A model generated the notes under the pieces. The model worked only from the letters and a program-made list of their open reading frames with translations. It was not told the origin of the DNA and ran no database searches. Shown in pieces: positions 1 to 8,589 of a stretch of DNA of 64,000 nt (positions are counted from its first letter, which is position 1; every line of letters starts with the position of its first letter). The stretch spans positions 62,001 through 126,000 of the forward strand of contig JAHBVK010000010.1 in assembly GCA_019637555.1 (NCBI GenBank), in the 5' to 3' direction. This DNA is from Anaerolineae bacterium (GTDB taxonomy: Bacteria > Chloroflexota > Anaerolineae > Aggregatilineales > UBA2796). The translations under genes were made by a program, and so were the position numbers.

Positions 1-1289
1 TGATGACGATGGTGGCGCTGGCGGGGATCGTACTGTCGCTGCTGGCGTTCGTTTTTGCGCAGCCATTGGTCAGTACGATCCTCAGTCCTGAAGCAAGCGC
101 AGAACAGCAGGCGTTGATCGTGCAACTGATGCGGATCATGCTGGCGACGGTGACGATCTTCGGAGTCAGCGGCTTGTGTATGGGCATCCTCAACGGCAAT
201 CAGCATTTCCTCGCGCCTGCGCTGACTCCGAGCATGTACAACCTCGGTTTAATCATCGGGGCGCTGCTGTTGGTTCCCTCCATGGGCGTATTCGGATTAG
301 CATGGGGCGCGGTACTCGGTGCGGCGCTGCATCTGGCGATTCAGATTCCGGCACTGCGGATGATCGGATTCCGCGTGCAGCCGACGTTGCAGTGGCGCGA
401 AGCGGGCGCAGGCGAAGTGCTCAAGCTGATGGCTCCGCGCATTGTGGGGCAGGGCGTGACGCAGGTCAATTTTCTGGTCAACACGGCGCTGACATCGGGC
501 ATGGTGGCAGGCAGCTTAACCGCGCTAATGACCTCGTTCACACTGATGTTCACGGTGCTCGGCGTACTCGGTCAGAGTGTGGGCACGGCGGTGTTTCCAA
601 CGCTGTCGATGTTAAGCGCCAAGAATGATATGGTGGGTTTCCGGCGCACCTTAGCCGATGCGCTGCGGAGTGTCTTGTTCACCACGATTCCGGCGGCGGT
701 GGGCTTGATTCTGCTCGCCGCGCCGTTGATCGGTACGCTGTTTGAACGCAACGAATGGACTCCGGCAGCAACAACGGCGGCGGCGTGGGCGCTCAGTTTC
801 TTCGCGGTAGGCTTACCTGCGTTCGGCTTGCAGGAAATTCTGGCGCGTTCGTTTTTCGCCCTCAAGGACACGGTGACGCCCGTATTGGTGGCGGTGATCG
901 GCGTGATCCTCAACGTGATCTTGAGTCTACTGTTGATCCGCGTAGTGCAGGGTGCTGATCCGGCACAAGGACCGTTCGGTGGGCTGGCGCTGGCAAATGC
1001 ACTGGCGACCATCATCGAAAGCGCAGCGTTGTGGCTGCTGCTGCGTCGCCGTACCGAGTCTCTGCATGATATGGAAGTGCTGCAAATGGTGGGACGTACG
1101 TTGATTGCCGCGCTGATTATGGCGCTGGCAGTGATCGTAGTGATCGGACTGCTGCCGGAGTCATATCTGCTGCGGTTGGTGGTTGGTGGTATCGTCGGCG
1201 TGGCAGCCTTCGAGATCGCAGGGATAGTGCTGCGGATACCCGAAGCGCGGAGTGTGCCGAGTGCCATCTTAGGACGGTTCAGGCGATGA
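1..1289 (+). CDS. murJ: Lipid II flippase MurJ, C-terminal part (cut by window edge)
   Basis: Integral membrane flippase that moves the peptidoglycan precursor lipid II across the cytoplasmic membrane (MOP exporter superfamily). The visible 428 residues are almost wholly hydrophobic segments separated by short loops. They carry family hallmarks: a glycine-rich helix followed by GILNGNQHFLAPALTPSMYN, the loop FPTLSMLSAKND, and ARSFFALKDTVTPV. Family members are about 500-540 residues with 14 helices, so roughly the first 80-100 residues lie left of the window. The ATG at base 3 is internal, not the start. The C-terminus is basic and cytoplasmic (RIPEARSVPSAILGRFRR). Another MOP-family lipid flippase (Wzx type) is possible, but the LKDTVTP motif favours MurJ. 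Confidence 0.85.
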   Translation, partial: MTMVALAGIVLSLLAFVFAQPLVSTILSPEASAEQQALIVQLMRIMLATVTIFGVSGLCMGILNGNQHFLAPALTPSMYNLGLIIGALLLVPSMGVFGLAWGAVLGAALHLAIQIPALRMIGFRVQPTLQWREAGAGEVLKLMAPRIVGQGVTQVNFLVNTALTSGMVAGSLTALMTSFTLMFTVLGVLGQSVGTAVFPTLSMLSAKNDMVGFRRTLADALRSVLFTTIPAAVGLILLAAPLIGTLFERNEWTPAATTAAAWALSFFAVGLPAFGLQEILARSFFALKDTVTPVLVAVIGVILNVILSLLLIRVVQGADPAQGPFGGLALANALATIIESAALWLLLRRRTESLHDMEVLQMVGRTLIAALIMALAVIVVIGLLPESYLLRLVVGGIVGVAAFEIAGIVLRIPEARSVPSAILGRFRR

Positions 1290-1337
1290 CGTTTATTAGG
1301 CAAGCGCGTGGCAGTTAAAGGAAGTGTGAGTGCCATC

Positions 1338-1808
1338 ATGAGTGTTGAAGCCAGAGAGCAGTTGATCGCTGATCTGGGACGGTATCGGCAGCAAATGAGC
1401 GCGTTATTGCTGACCGTTACCGAGGATCAAGATTGGCAGCCTGATCTCGACAATTGGTCTTTTCGCTATGTGGCGGCGCATATGGCGGTGTGTGACAGCG
1501 AATGCTTGCAGCCGCGAATTAAGCAGATCGCCGCGGGCGAAAATCCGACGCTGGAACTTTACCTCAACAGCGGGCGCGATTTTAGCGGTTTTGAACTGAC
1601 GCAGTCGCTCAGCGATTGGGAGCAAACCCGCCAAGAGATCATCGAGTTTTATCGCGCCTTGCCAGAGGACAAATTGTCGCTGACGGGGAAGCACCAGAGT
1701 TACGGCGCGATCACCGTAGAAGATTACCTGCGCATCATGGTTGATCATGATCGTGGGCATCTTCAAGAACTTGAGGAGATGTTGGCGCGATACGAGCAGC
1801 GAAAATAG
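1338..1808 (+). CDS. DinB-family protein
   Basis: Four-helix-bundle protein of the DinB/YfiT superfamily, 156 residues. The three histidines that usually bind a metal are recognisable: H48 in the AAHMAV segment and the HxxxH pair H137/H141 in DHDRGHLQELEE. The conserved Trp before the first histidine (NWSFRYVAAH) is present. Members include thiol-dependent S-transferases and many proteins of unknown substrate, so no reaction can be named. I chose the ATG at 1338, with AAAGGAAG about 13 bases upstream; GTG codons at 1308 and 1326 are alternatives. It lies 48 bases after murJ and may be read from the same transcript. Confidence 0.8.
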   Translation: MSVEAREQLIADLGRYRQQMSALLLTVTEDQDWQPDLDNWSFRYVAAHMAVCDSECLQPRIKQIAAGENPTLELYLNSGRDFSGFELTQSLSDWEQTRQEIIEFYRALPEDKLSLTGKHQSYGAITVEDYLRIMVDHDRGHLQELEEMLARYEQRK

Positions 1809-1827
1809 CGATAGATGCGACGGAATT

Positions 1828-1874
1828 CCCGGCAATGAATTGCCGGGCTGAACGAACAAAGTCCCTGCGGGACT
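1828..1874. repeat. Two adjacent perfect palindromes between convergent genes
   Basis: A 9-bp arm CCCGGCAAT (1828-1836), centre GA, and the exact complement ATTGCCGGG (1839-1847). A second hairpin follows: AGTCCC (1860-1865), TGC, GGGACT (1869-1874). The GA centre and the trailing CTGAA are shared with the element at 9510-9540. It sits between the end of the DinB gene and the end of the minus-strand dehydrogenase, so it may also help terminate both transcripts. Confidence 0.7.
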
Positions 1875-1901
1875 CCAGAGAAGTTTCAATTTTGTTCGTT
1901 A

Positions 1902-2945
1902 TCAGAGTTCGGGGACAACTGCCAGTTTGATCACTTCGCTGCGCTGCATCCGCAGTAAGCCGTCTTCGACTTGCGACAGGGGAATCGTGCCATCTACCAA
2001 TGCGCTGCCCTTGACTTGACCGGATGCTAACAAATGCAGCGCCATCTCCACTGTGCGCGGCGTGTGGTGAAAGACGCCTTTCATGGTGATCTCGTCGTAG
2101 TGCAGATGACGCGCATCAAAGCTGACATGTGTGCCATCTGCCAACCCACTGAACTGCACCACCGTCGCGCCGGGGCGCGCCATATTTACCGCCAGCACCC
2201 ATGTTTCGGCACTGCCAGCGGCTTCGATCACTACATCCGCGCCGCGTCCGTCGGTTAGTTCTCTGACCGCCTCTACGCCGTTCACTTCCAAGGTAGAGAG
2301 CACAGCACTGGCACCCAGTGCCTTAGCCCGTTCGAGCCGAGATGCTTGCCGTCCAAGCATGATGACGCGGGCTGCGCCCATCGCCTTGACGATCTGCATC
2401 TGCATCAAGCCCTGAGCGCCTGCGCCAATGATCGCCACCGTATCACCAAGATGTATATCCGCATAGGTTGCGCCGAGTACAGCACAGGCAAGCGGCTCAA
2501 GGATGGCAGCTTCCTCGAACGGCAGATTGCTTGGCAGCGGATGGGTATTCTGCGCCACGATATGGGCAGGGATGCGGACATAATCGGCAAAGGTTCCGTA
2601 GAGGAAGCGCGATTCCAAGTTTTCGCAGAGTTGAGGACGCCCTCGACGACAATAGTAGCAGCTATTGCAGGGTGCGGAGTTGACGCCGACTACAGCATCA
2701 CCTTCCTTGAATTTGCTGACACCCTCGCCAACGCTATGGACCATGCCTGCCCATTCATGCCCGAACGGGATCGGCGGCTTGAACAGTCTATGACCACGCC
2801 GATAGGTTTTCAGATCTGTACCGCAGGTCGTCGCCGCTTTGACTTTTACGATCAGCTCGCCATCGTTAGGCTGCGGGATCGGCACTTCGCGCAGTTCCAG
2901 TTGACCGGGTCCGAGGTAGCTGATGGCGCGCATGGTGTTGGTCAT
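1902..2945 (-). CDS. Zinc-dependent MDR dehydrogenase (sorbitol/threonine dehydrogenase-like)
   Basis: Medium-chain NAD(P)-dependent dehydrogenase, 347 residues, oxidising an alcohol group of an unknown polyol or sugar. The GroES-like N-terminal domain carries catalytic zinc ligands C41 and H63-E64 (FGHE), with E150 in the ILEP motif. The structural zinc loop is complete (C93, C96, C99, C107). The Rossmann fold starts at GAGAQG (174-179). Start ATG is preceded by GGAGG at 5 bases. The gene lies 30 bases downstream of a second MDR enzyme on the same strand, so the two probably form one operon. Substrate cannot be read from sequence. Confidence 0.85.
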   Translation of the reverse strand: MTNTMRAISYLGPGQLELREVPIPQPNDGELIVKVKAATTCGTDLKTYRRGHRLFKPPIPFGHEWAGMVHSVGEGVSKFKEGDAVVGVNSAPCNSCYYCRRGRPQLCENLESRFLYGTFADYVRIPAHIVAQNTHPLPSNLPFEEAAILEPLACAVLGATYADIHLGDTVAIIGAGAQGLMQMQIVKAMGAARVIMLGRQASRLERAKALGASAVLSTLEVNGVEAVRELTDGRGADVVIEAAGSAETWVLAVNMARPGATVVQFSGLADGTHVSFDARHLHYDEITMKGVFHHTPRTVEMALHLLASGQVKGSALVDGTIPLSQVEDGLLRMQRSEVIKLAVVPEL

Positions 2946-2975
2946 AAGACCTCCAGTTCGATCACAATCGGCAAA

Positions 2976-4010
2976 CTATAGTTCAACAATAACTTTCAGG
3001 GAATCGCCTGCCTGTTTGGTCATATGCCACGCGCGATCTGCTTGCTCCAGCGGGAAGCGATGGGTGATCAGCTTGTTGGCGTCGATGATACCATTATTGA
3101 GCAGAGACATGGCACGGCGCGTGTCAAACGGGCTGGCGGAGTAGGTGCCCGTGACCGTAATTTCGTTGAAAAATACTTTGAAAGCATCCAGCGGATACAT
3201 TTTGCCGGGGGCGGACGGCGCGTACATCATCAGCGTGGCACCGGGACCACACAGATTGAGCGCCATATCCATCGCGGGATGCGCCGAGACGGTGCAGATC
3301 ACGGCGTGAGGTCCGCTGCCGTCCGTCCACGCATTAAGCTGATCCCGGAAATTTTGATCATCAGGATTGAACACCTTCAACCCGAGATCGACGGCGCGGG
3401 TGATGCGTGCTGGCAATTTCTCCAACAGCGCCACTTTATCTGCACCCCAGTGTGAGGCGAGCAGCGCCATGGTGACGCCGTTGAAGCCACCGCCAATCAC
3501 AACAACTGTGTCGCCCATATGAATGTTGGAGCGATCCAGCGCGCGCACACAGCAGGCGATAGGCTCGGTCATGGCGGCGATCTCGTAGCTCATGTCAGCA
3601 GGGATGAGCAGCGTATCCCGCGCTACAATTTCAGCGGGGATGCGGACGTACTCCGCCATACCAGCGGGGATCAGACGGGTGCGCCTAAAGGTTGGACACA
3701 GGGTATAGTTACCGTGCTGACAAAGATCACAGACCATGCAGGGGACGTGATGATGCAGCGCCACCCGATCACCAACTTTGAAATCGGTGACACCCGCGCC
3801 AACCGCTACGATGTCGCCCGCTGGTTCGTGACCGAGTACCGTCGGTGCACGCGGGTCCATGTACCACGTCGTCACATCGCTGCCGCACATGCCGCAGACT
3901 CTGATCCGCACCAGCAGTTCGCCAGCGGCAGGATCGCCGGGCAGGGGACGTTCTTCTACGCGGATATCACCTGCGACGTGATAAATCGCCGCGCGCATCG
4001 TGGCTGTCAT
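2976..4010 (-). CDS. Zinc-dependent MDR dehydrogenase, second enzyme of the pair
   Basis: Medium-chain dehydrogenase of 344 residues. With the start at 4010 (GAGG 6 bases upstream, better than the ATG at 4025) the catalytic zinc ligands are C42 and H61-E62, with E149 nearby. The structural cysteines are C91, C94, C97 and C105. The nucleotide-binding loop reads VVIGGGFNG. It is first in a two-gene minus-strand operon and is only distantly similar to its partner, so this is not a recent duplication. A third MDR enzyme is divergently transcribed just upstream. Together they suggest oxidation of several sugars or polyols; this is an inference from neighbourhood. Confidence 0.85.
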   Translation of the reverse strand: MTATMRAAIYHVAGDIRVEERPLPGDPAAGELLVRIRVCGMCGSDVTTWYMDPRAPTVLGHEPAGDIVAVGAGVTDFKVGDRVALHHHVPCMVCDLCQHGNYTLCPTFRRTRLIPAGMAEYVRIPAEIVARDTLLIPADMSYEIAAMTEPIACCVRALDRSNIHMGDTVVVIGGGFNGVTMALLASHWGADKVALLEKLPARITRAVDLGLKVFNPDDQNFRDQLNAWTDGSGPHAVICTVSAHPAMDMALNLCGPGATLMMYAPSAPGKMYPLDAFKVFFNEITVTGTYSASPFDTRRAMSLLNNGIIDANKLITHRFPLEQADRAWHMTKQAGDSLKVIVEL

Positions 4011-4051
4011 CGTATCCTCAATCATCCGTTACGGCTGTGTGATTCGGGACT

Positions 4052-4099
4052 ATTATAGATTCCAGTATACAGATGTGCATTACCTTCACAAACGTGAAG
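4052..4099. promoter_or_regulatory. Divergent promoter region with a perfect hexamer palindrome
   Basis: Between the divergent dehydrogenase genes there is a minus-strand TATAAT (complement of 4052-4057), placed to serve the operon starting at 4010. There is also an inverted repeat CTTCAC-AAAC-GTGAAG (4084-4099), an operator-like site able to control both directions. No convincing -35 box was found. The function is inferred from position and symmetry only. Confidence 0.4.
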
Positions 4100-4142
4100 T
4101 TATGGTTTAGCGGCACGATACTATTCGTTTAGGAGATCCATC

Positions 4143-5189
4143 TTGAAAGCAGCATTTTTCCACAGCGCCCGCGATATTCGCACCGAAGAAACTCATGATG
4201 CACAGGAACCACGCCCCGGCGAGGTGCTGTTGGAAGTAACGGCGGTGGGTGTGTGTGGCAGCGATCTGCATGGTTATGTGTTCGGTGATGTCGGCGGGAT
4301 CGTCAATCAGGAACCGCTGGTCATGGGGCATGAGGCAGCCGGACGGATCATCGCCCTTGGTCCTGACGCGCCGCCACATCTCTCCATCGGTCAGCGCGTG
4401 GCGATTGATCCGGCGACGCCGTGTTTGCAGTGCGAACGCTGCGAGTCGGGTGAACCGCATCTGTGCTTGAATTTACAGTTCATGGGTTTGTGGCCCTATC
4501 ATGGGGCGCTGCGTGAACGTATGGTGCATCCGGCGCGATGTGTCTTTCCCATGCCCGAAAATATCTCCGATGTCGGCGCGGCAATGCTGGAACCATTAGG
4601 CGTGGCACTACACGCGATCCGGCTGGGAAAGATCGTCGTTGGCGAGGACGTAGCGGTGATCGGTGCGGGGGCAGTCGGACTGCTGATCACGCGGTTGGCG
4701 CGGCTACAGGGCGCACGACACGTTTTCGTAGCCGATCGGTTTAAGTGGCGCTTGGATATTGCCGCTAACTTCGGCGCGGATTATGTGATTGATGTGAGTA
4801 AGCAGGATGCGGTGGAAGAAGTAATGCGTGCCACTAACAAGCGCGGTGTCGATGTAGCGATTGAGGCGGCATGGGTAGCGGAGACCGCCAATCAGTGTGT
4901 GCAGATGGTCAGGTATGGTGGGCGCGTGGTGGTAGTCGGCATTCCGGCGAAAGATGAACTGACTATTCAGGCGTCGGCGGCGCGGCGCAAGGAAGTGCCG
5001 ATTGTTTATTCGCGGCGGATGAAGCACGTTTATCCCGCCACGACTGATCTGGCGCACATGGGTTTGGTGGATGTGGATGCGCTGGCGACCCATCGCTTCA
5101 CGCTGGATCAGGCGAAGGTGGCGTTCGATACGGCGGCGGATTATCAGGACAATGTGATTAGGTCGATGATCTTGCCGAATATGAAGTGA
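4143..5189 (+). CDS. Zinc-dependent MDR dehydrogenase (L-iditol/sorbitol dehydrogenase-like)
   Basis: Medium-chain dehydrogenase, 348 residues, NAD(P)-linked. Catalytic ligands C38 and H63-E64 (MGHE), E150 in MLEP, structural zinc cysteines C94, C97, C100 and C108, and nucleotide loop GAGAVG (174-179) are all intact. Translation starts at TTG 4143, which has AGGAG (4131-4135) 7 bases upstream; no in-frame ATG fits. It is divergent from the two-gene MDR operon and ends in a dispersed repeat followed by a strong shared terminator. The family oxidises polyols such as sorbitol, xylitol or threonine; the actual substrate is unknown. Confidence 0.85.
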   Translation: MKAAFFHSARDIRTEETHDAQEPRPGEVLLEVTAVGVCGSDLHGYVFGDVGGIVNQEPLVMGHEAAGRIIALGPDAPPHLSIGQRVAIDPATPCLQCERCESGEPHLCLNLQFMGLWPYHGALRERMVHPARCVFPMPENISDVGAAMLEPLGVALHAIRLGKIVVGEDVAVIGAGAVGLLITRLARLQGARHVFVADRFKWRLDIAANFGADYVIDVSKQDAVEEVMRATNKRGVDVAIEAAWVAETANQCVQMVRYGGRVVVVGIPAKDELTIQASAARRKEVPIVYSRRMKHVYPATTDLAHMGLVDVDALATHRFTLDQAKVAFDTAADYQDNVIRSMILPNMK

Positions 5190-5281
5190 CCCCTCACCCC
5201 TCACCCCGGCGCTGGTGCTGGTGCTGGTGCTGGTGCGCCACCCCTCTCCCACGCTGCGTGAGTACACTGCGGGGAGAGGGG
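5190..5281. repeat. Dispersed CT-rich hairpin repeat with (GCTGGT)x4 insert
   Basis: Starts CCCCTCACCCC just after the upstream stop codon, contains four exact GCTGGT units (5211-5234), and then a hairpin with CCCCTCTCCC (5241-5250) pairing with GGGAGAGGGG (5272-5281). The loop contains GAGTAC, as do the related copies at 18161-18225 and 27508-27570. Like those it lies between convergent genes. The hexamer expansion is unique to this copy. Confidence 0.7.
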
Positions 5282-5324
5282 ATAGTTGGTCTGCAATGTC
5301 TAACGACTGAACGATACAGGCAAC

Positions 5325-5355
5325 AAAAAGGGCGGTTCGAAGACCGCCCTTTTTT
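5325..5355. terminator. Bidirectional rho-independent terminator
   Basis: AAAAAGGGCGGT (5325-5336), loop TCGAAG, ACCGCCC plus TTTTTT (5343-5355). A-tract and T-tract flank the GC stem on both sides, so it can stop the plus-strand dehydrogenase transcript and the minus-strand RNase J transcript, whose coding regions end on either side. Confidence 0.9.
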
Positions 5356-5372
5356 ATTAGTGGAGTTAGCGC

Positions 5373-7028
5373 CTAGACTTCGTTGACGAAGGCGAAGATC
5401 ATTGGGCGGCGCTTGGTTTCGTTGTAGAACAATCTGCCAAGCGCATCCTGCACCAACTCGAACTTATTGCCGTTGGCGTTCTGATTCTGCTCCAGCACAC
5501 GCTTGATGGTCAGTTTGGCGCTTTGCATCAGATCGTCGGCGTCGCGCAGAAAGACGAAGCCGCGCGAGATGATCTCAGGATCGGCAAGCAGCGCATGCGA
5601 CTTACGATCCATCACCGCATTGACGATGACTACACCGTCACGCGCCAGAGTCTCGCGGTCACGCATGACCGACGGACCGATGTCGCCAACGCCAGAGCCA
5701 TCGACGAAGACGTAACCGCCGGGGATGCGTTCTCCGACCTCCATATCGCCGTTAGGCTGGAAGGTGATCATCGTGCCATTTTCCACAACGGCGATGTTTT
5801 CTCTAGGGATGCCGAGCTGTTCCGCCATTTGCGCGTGCGCCTTGAGATGACGTAGTTCGCCGTGAATGGGGATGAAGTACTTGGGGCGCACCAGATTGAT
5901 CAGCAGCTTCTGCTCTTCCTGACTGGCGTGACCGGAGACGTGTACTTGCTCCACCGGATCGTAGATCACCTGCGCGCCGCGCTGGATCAAGCGGTTGATG
6001 ATGCGATGCACCATCTCCTCGTTACCGGGGATCGGATGCGCGGACATGATCACCGTGTCGTTCGGCTGGATCGACAGCTTATCGTGCCGACCTGCTGCCA
6101 AGCGACCAAGCACCGCCGACGGTTCGCCCTGCGTGCCAGTCGCCATGATCACCACTTCACGCGGGTTGCGTTTAGCGGCATCATCCAGCGTGATGATCAG
6201 ATCATTGGGCAGTTCGAGGTAGCCGAGGTTGATCGCCATGCGGATGTTTTCCATCATGGTCGTACCCGCTACCGCCATTTTGCGGTTGTAGCGCACTGCC
6301 GCCGCTGCCACTTGCTGAATGCGCGAGATCAGCGAGGCGAAGGTGGAGACGATGATACGTCCCTGTGCGCGGCGGAAAACGCGATCAAAGGCGGCGTCGA
6401 TGACGCTTTCGGATGGCGTCCAGCCTGCCCGATCCGCATTGGTGCTGTCGGACATCAGCGCCAGCACCCCGCGACTGGAAAAGGATGCCAGTTTAGCGAA
6501 GTCCGGTGGCCAGCGATCAACGGGGGTGTGGTCGAACTTGAAGTCGCCAGAGTGAACGACCATGCCGACGGGCGTATCAACGCCTAAACCGACGCCATCG
6601 GGAATACTATGGCAGACGTGGAACGTTTCCACTGAAAACGGACCAAACTTAAGCGTGTCACCTGCTTTGAAGGTGAACATATCGATATGTTCGAGCAGAC
6701 GGGCTTGTTTCAGTTTGACTTCCAGCAATCCGCGAGTCAGGGGCGTGGCGTAGATCGGTGCGCGAAAAGCGCCCGCAACGTGGGCAATTGCACCGGTATG
6801 ATCTTCATGTCCGTGCGTGACAATGATCGCGTGAAAAGTTAGATTGGTTTGTTGGGACAGGTGGCGGAAATCGGGGATGATGTAGTCGATCCCCAGCATA
6901 TCGTTCTCAGGGAACATAATCCCAGCGTCGATAATGATGACGTCGTTGCCATATTGCAACGCCATCATGTTTTTTCCTACTTCCCCCAGCCCCCCAATGG
7001 GGATAATTTGTAATGGGGCTTTAGTCAT
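5373..7028 (-). CDS. rnj: Ribonuclease J
   Basis: Metallo-beta-lactamase/beta-CASP ribonuclease of 551 residues with endo- and 5'-3' exoribonuclease activity, a main mRNA decay and rRNA maturation enzyme in bacteria lacking RNase E dominance. The zinc motif THGHEDH gives H72, H74, D76 and H77; H140 (CHSIPD) and D162 (SGDFKFD) follow. The beta-CASP region has STFASLISR and VIMSAHPIPGNE, with the late HVSGHAS histidine motif. Length matches the family. The ATG has GGAGG 11 bases upstream. It stands alone between a bidirectional terminator and the cold-shock gene. Confidence 0.93.
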   Translation of the reverse strand: MTKAPLQIIPIGGLGEVGKNMMALQYGNDVIIIDAGIMFPENDMLGIDYIIPDFRHLSQQTNLTFHAIIVTHGHEDHTGAIAHVAGAFRAPIYATPLTRGLLEVKLKQARLLEHIDMFTFKAGDTLKFGPFSVETFHVCHSIPDGVGLGVDTPVGMVVHSGDFKFDHTPVDRWPPDFAKLASFSSRGVLALMSDSTNADRAGWTPSESVIDAAFDRVFRRAQGRIIVSTFASLISRIQQVAAAAVRYNRKMAVAGTTMMENIRMAINLGYLELPNDLIITLDDAAKRNPREVVIMATGTQGEPSAVLGRLAAGRHDKLSIQPNDTVIMSAHPIPGNEEMVHRIINRLIQRGAQVIYDPVEQVHVSGHASQEEQKLLINLVRPKYFIPIHGELRHLKAHAQMAEQLGIPRENIAVVENGTMITFQPNGDMEVGERIPGGYVFVDGSGVGDIGPSVMRDRETLARDGVVIVNAVMDRKSHALLADPEIISRGFVFLRDADDLMQSAKLTIKRVLEQNQNANGNKFELVQDALGRLFYNETKRRPMIFAFVNEV

Positions 7029-7168
7029 GCAGTCAGTAACCTCCGAAATATTCGATCCTTTATCATATCACGAAAATGTAAAGCCCGCGTTGGAAAAATC
7101 AGTCCAGCACGGGCAAGATGTCGATATTCAGTTGTGCAGTGATTTCGAGCGTCGATCAGAGAGCCGCC

Positions 7169-7387
7169 TTAGCAGCGGATGACGTGAACAGCCGTCAAGC
7201 CGCGAGGTCCATGTTCGAGGTCGAAAGCTACCTTATCGCCGCTATAGAGCATCCGCACGCCTTCACCGAGGATTGAGGAGTAGCGCACGAAGGCACGTTC
7301 TCCCGATTCCATTTCGATGATGCCAAGACCGCGAGTCTTGTCATATTCGCGAACGGTGCCCATGTGACGTTGAGTCAGCGTAGCCAT
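7169..7387 (-). CDS. Divergent cold-shock-domain (CspA-like) protein
   Basis: Small OB-fold nucleic-acid-binding protein, 72 residues from the ATG at 7387 (AAGGGG upstream; a GTG at 7408 is less likely). The RNP1 position reads RGLGIIEM where classical Csp proteins have KGFGFI, and RNP2 reads AFVRYSSI where they have VFVHYS. The binding surface is therefore recognisable but has lost aromatic residues. GDKVAFDLEHGPRGLTAVHV is a typical Csp ending. Transcription probably begins near 7519, leaving about 130 bases of leader, as in cold-shock genes whose mRNA folds according to temperature. Confidence 0.8.
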   Translation of the reverse strand: MATLTQRHMGTVREYDKTRGLGIIEMESGERAFVRYSSILGEGVRMLYSGDKVAFDLEHGPRGLTAVHVIRC

Positions 7388-7525
7388 GTTTTCCGAGTCC
7401 CCCTTCACCTTCGGTCCGGTACATGCATATTAGCCGGACAAACCTTGCAAACTACTATCTTTTTTGTGTCGTTTGTAAAATTCAAACTATCAATTGAATT
7501 TGTTGAACGAACCAACTAATGCGCT

Positions 7526-7554
7526 ATTGTAATGAGGATGATCGGTAGAGTCAA
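7526..7554 (-). promoter_or_regulatory. Sigma-70-type promoter of the cold-shock gene
   Basis: On the minus strand, TTGACT (complement of 7549-7554), a spacer of exactly 17 bases, and TACAAT (complement of 7526-7531). The predicted transcript runs into the cold-shock gene after an AT-rich leader of roughly 130 bases. The rest of the 7388-7625 gap shows no reading frame of note. Confidence 0.7.
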
Positions 7555-7625
7555 CAAAAAAAGCATAGACACTTCATGCAGATTGCCTAAAGCGTTGACG
7601 TGATCTTAAACGTTTGAGAGGAAAC

Positions 7626-7919
7626 TTACTTAGCACTCGCTTCGATTTCGCGCTGCTGACGGAGTAAAACCATCGCGTTCATGATGGTGAAGATTTTCTC
7701 CGAGCCTTGCGCCACTACACGCGCAAACTCCTGCATATCACCGTCATCGGGCTTGGTGCCTAACTCTTCGGACATTGTTTGGATAAACTCGGCAAACATT
7801 AACATGTTAAAGGTCGCCTGCCGTATATCGCTGACGACGGTATTGATCCAATCGCTGCCCTGTGCCTCGCCTAACTTCTTGGCGTATTCTTCCGATTTAG
7901 CAGAATCTGAACGCTGCAT
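7626..7919 (-). CDS. Small helical protein, unknown function
   Basis: 97 residues, predicted all-helical, not recognised. The stretch WINTVVSDIRQATFNMLMFAEFI has the spacing of a histidine-kinase dimerisation helix but lacks the phospho-accepting histidine. The second half (FARVVAQGSEKIFTIMNAMVLL) could be the paired helix. A non-phosphorylatable helical adaptor is one speculative reading. It is the last gene of the minus-strand surface-glycan operon, 19 bases after the acetyltransferase. Confidence 0.6.
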   Translation of the reverse strand: MQRSDSAKSEEYAKKLGEAQGSDWINTVVSDIRQATFNMLMFAEFIQTMSEELGTKPDDGDMQEFARVVAQGSEKIFTIMNAMVLLRQQREIEASAK

Positions 7920-7938
7920 TAAGTCGCTCCCGAAACTA

Positions 7939-8589
7939 TTAAGCTAATGATCTGATCACTTGCGCCGGATTGCCAGCCGCAATCACGTTAGGCGGTATAT
8001 CTCGCGTCACGACGCTGCCCGCACCGATCACGCTGCCTGCGCCGATGGTCACACCCTTGAGGATCAGACACTCCATCCCGATGAACACATCATCTTCAAT
8101 GTTAACAGGACTCGTCTTCCCTGCCAGCGGATTGTGCCTACGTTCCAGCGGATCAAGCGGGTGAAAGTCGGTATCGGTGATGCTGCAGTTCGCGCCAATA
8201 GTCACTCGATTCCCGATGATGATGCGATCCTCTGCACAGATCACGCCGCCCGTCATGCCGAAATCCGATCCGATCTGTAACACCGCATTGGCTCGGCGGG
8301 TGGTTAAGACAACTGCGTGATTGGGTGCGAGTGAGTTGCTGCGCTGGATCGAGCGCAGTTCGGCGTTACTACCGAGAATTAGTGTACTGGGATGGTACTT
8401 CTGGATAATTGGCAATCCGTACAACTTCAGCCCTTGCGACCACGAGACGCCCACCAGCGCGAAATACAACCGCGCTATAGGCAACAACGCCAGTCGTCGC
8501 AGTTCGTTGGCAACTTTCCACGGCGTGCGGCGTGCCAAACGGAGTGCTTCGGCTGAAAACAGGGGTGGGATGGGATCAGGTGTAGTCAT
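7939..8589 (-). CDS. Hexapeptide-repeat (left-handed beta-helix) acetyltransferase
   Basis: 216-residue acyltransferase, probably transferring acetyl from acetyl-CoA to a sugar hydroxyl (WcaF/NodL/maltose-acetyltransferase type). The left-handed helix coils start around residue 90 (IGSDFGMTGGVICAEDRIIIG). The C-terminal block VTIGAGSVIGAGSVVTRDIPPNVIAAGNPAQVIR is the standard end of the family. The N-terminal 80 residues are longer than in small NodL proteins. Its start overlaps the stop of the upstream membrane glycosyltransferase by 4 bases (ATGA), indicating translational coupling. Likely decorates the glycan built by the neighbouring transferases. Confidence 0.85.
   Translation of the reverse strand: MTTPDPIPPLFSAEALRLARRTPWKVANELRRLALLPIARLYFALVGVSWSQGLKLYGLPIIQKYHPSTLILGSNAELRSIQRSNSLAPNHAVVLTTRRANAVLQIGSDFGMTGGVICAEDRIIIGNRVTIGANCSITDTDFHPLDPLERRHNPLAGKTSPVNIEDDVFIGMECLILKGVTIGAGSVIGAGSVVTRDIPPNVIAAGNPAQVIRSLA

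Noticed and set aside
572-1339. 255-codon minus-strand open frame opposite murJ
   Set aside because: Composition is low-complexity Thr/Ser/Ala/Arg as expected from the antisense of a membrane gene, and the plus-strand frame is a clear MurJ.
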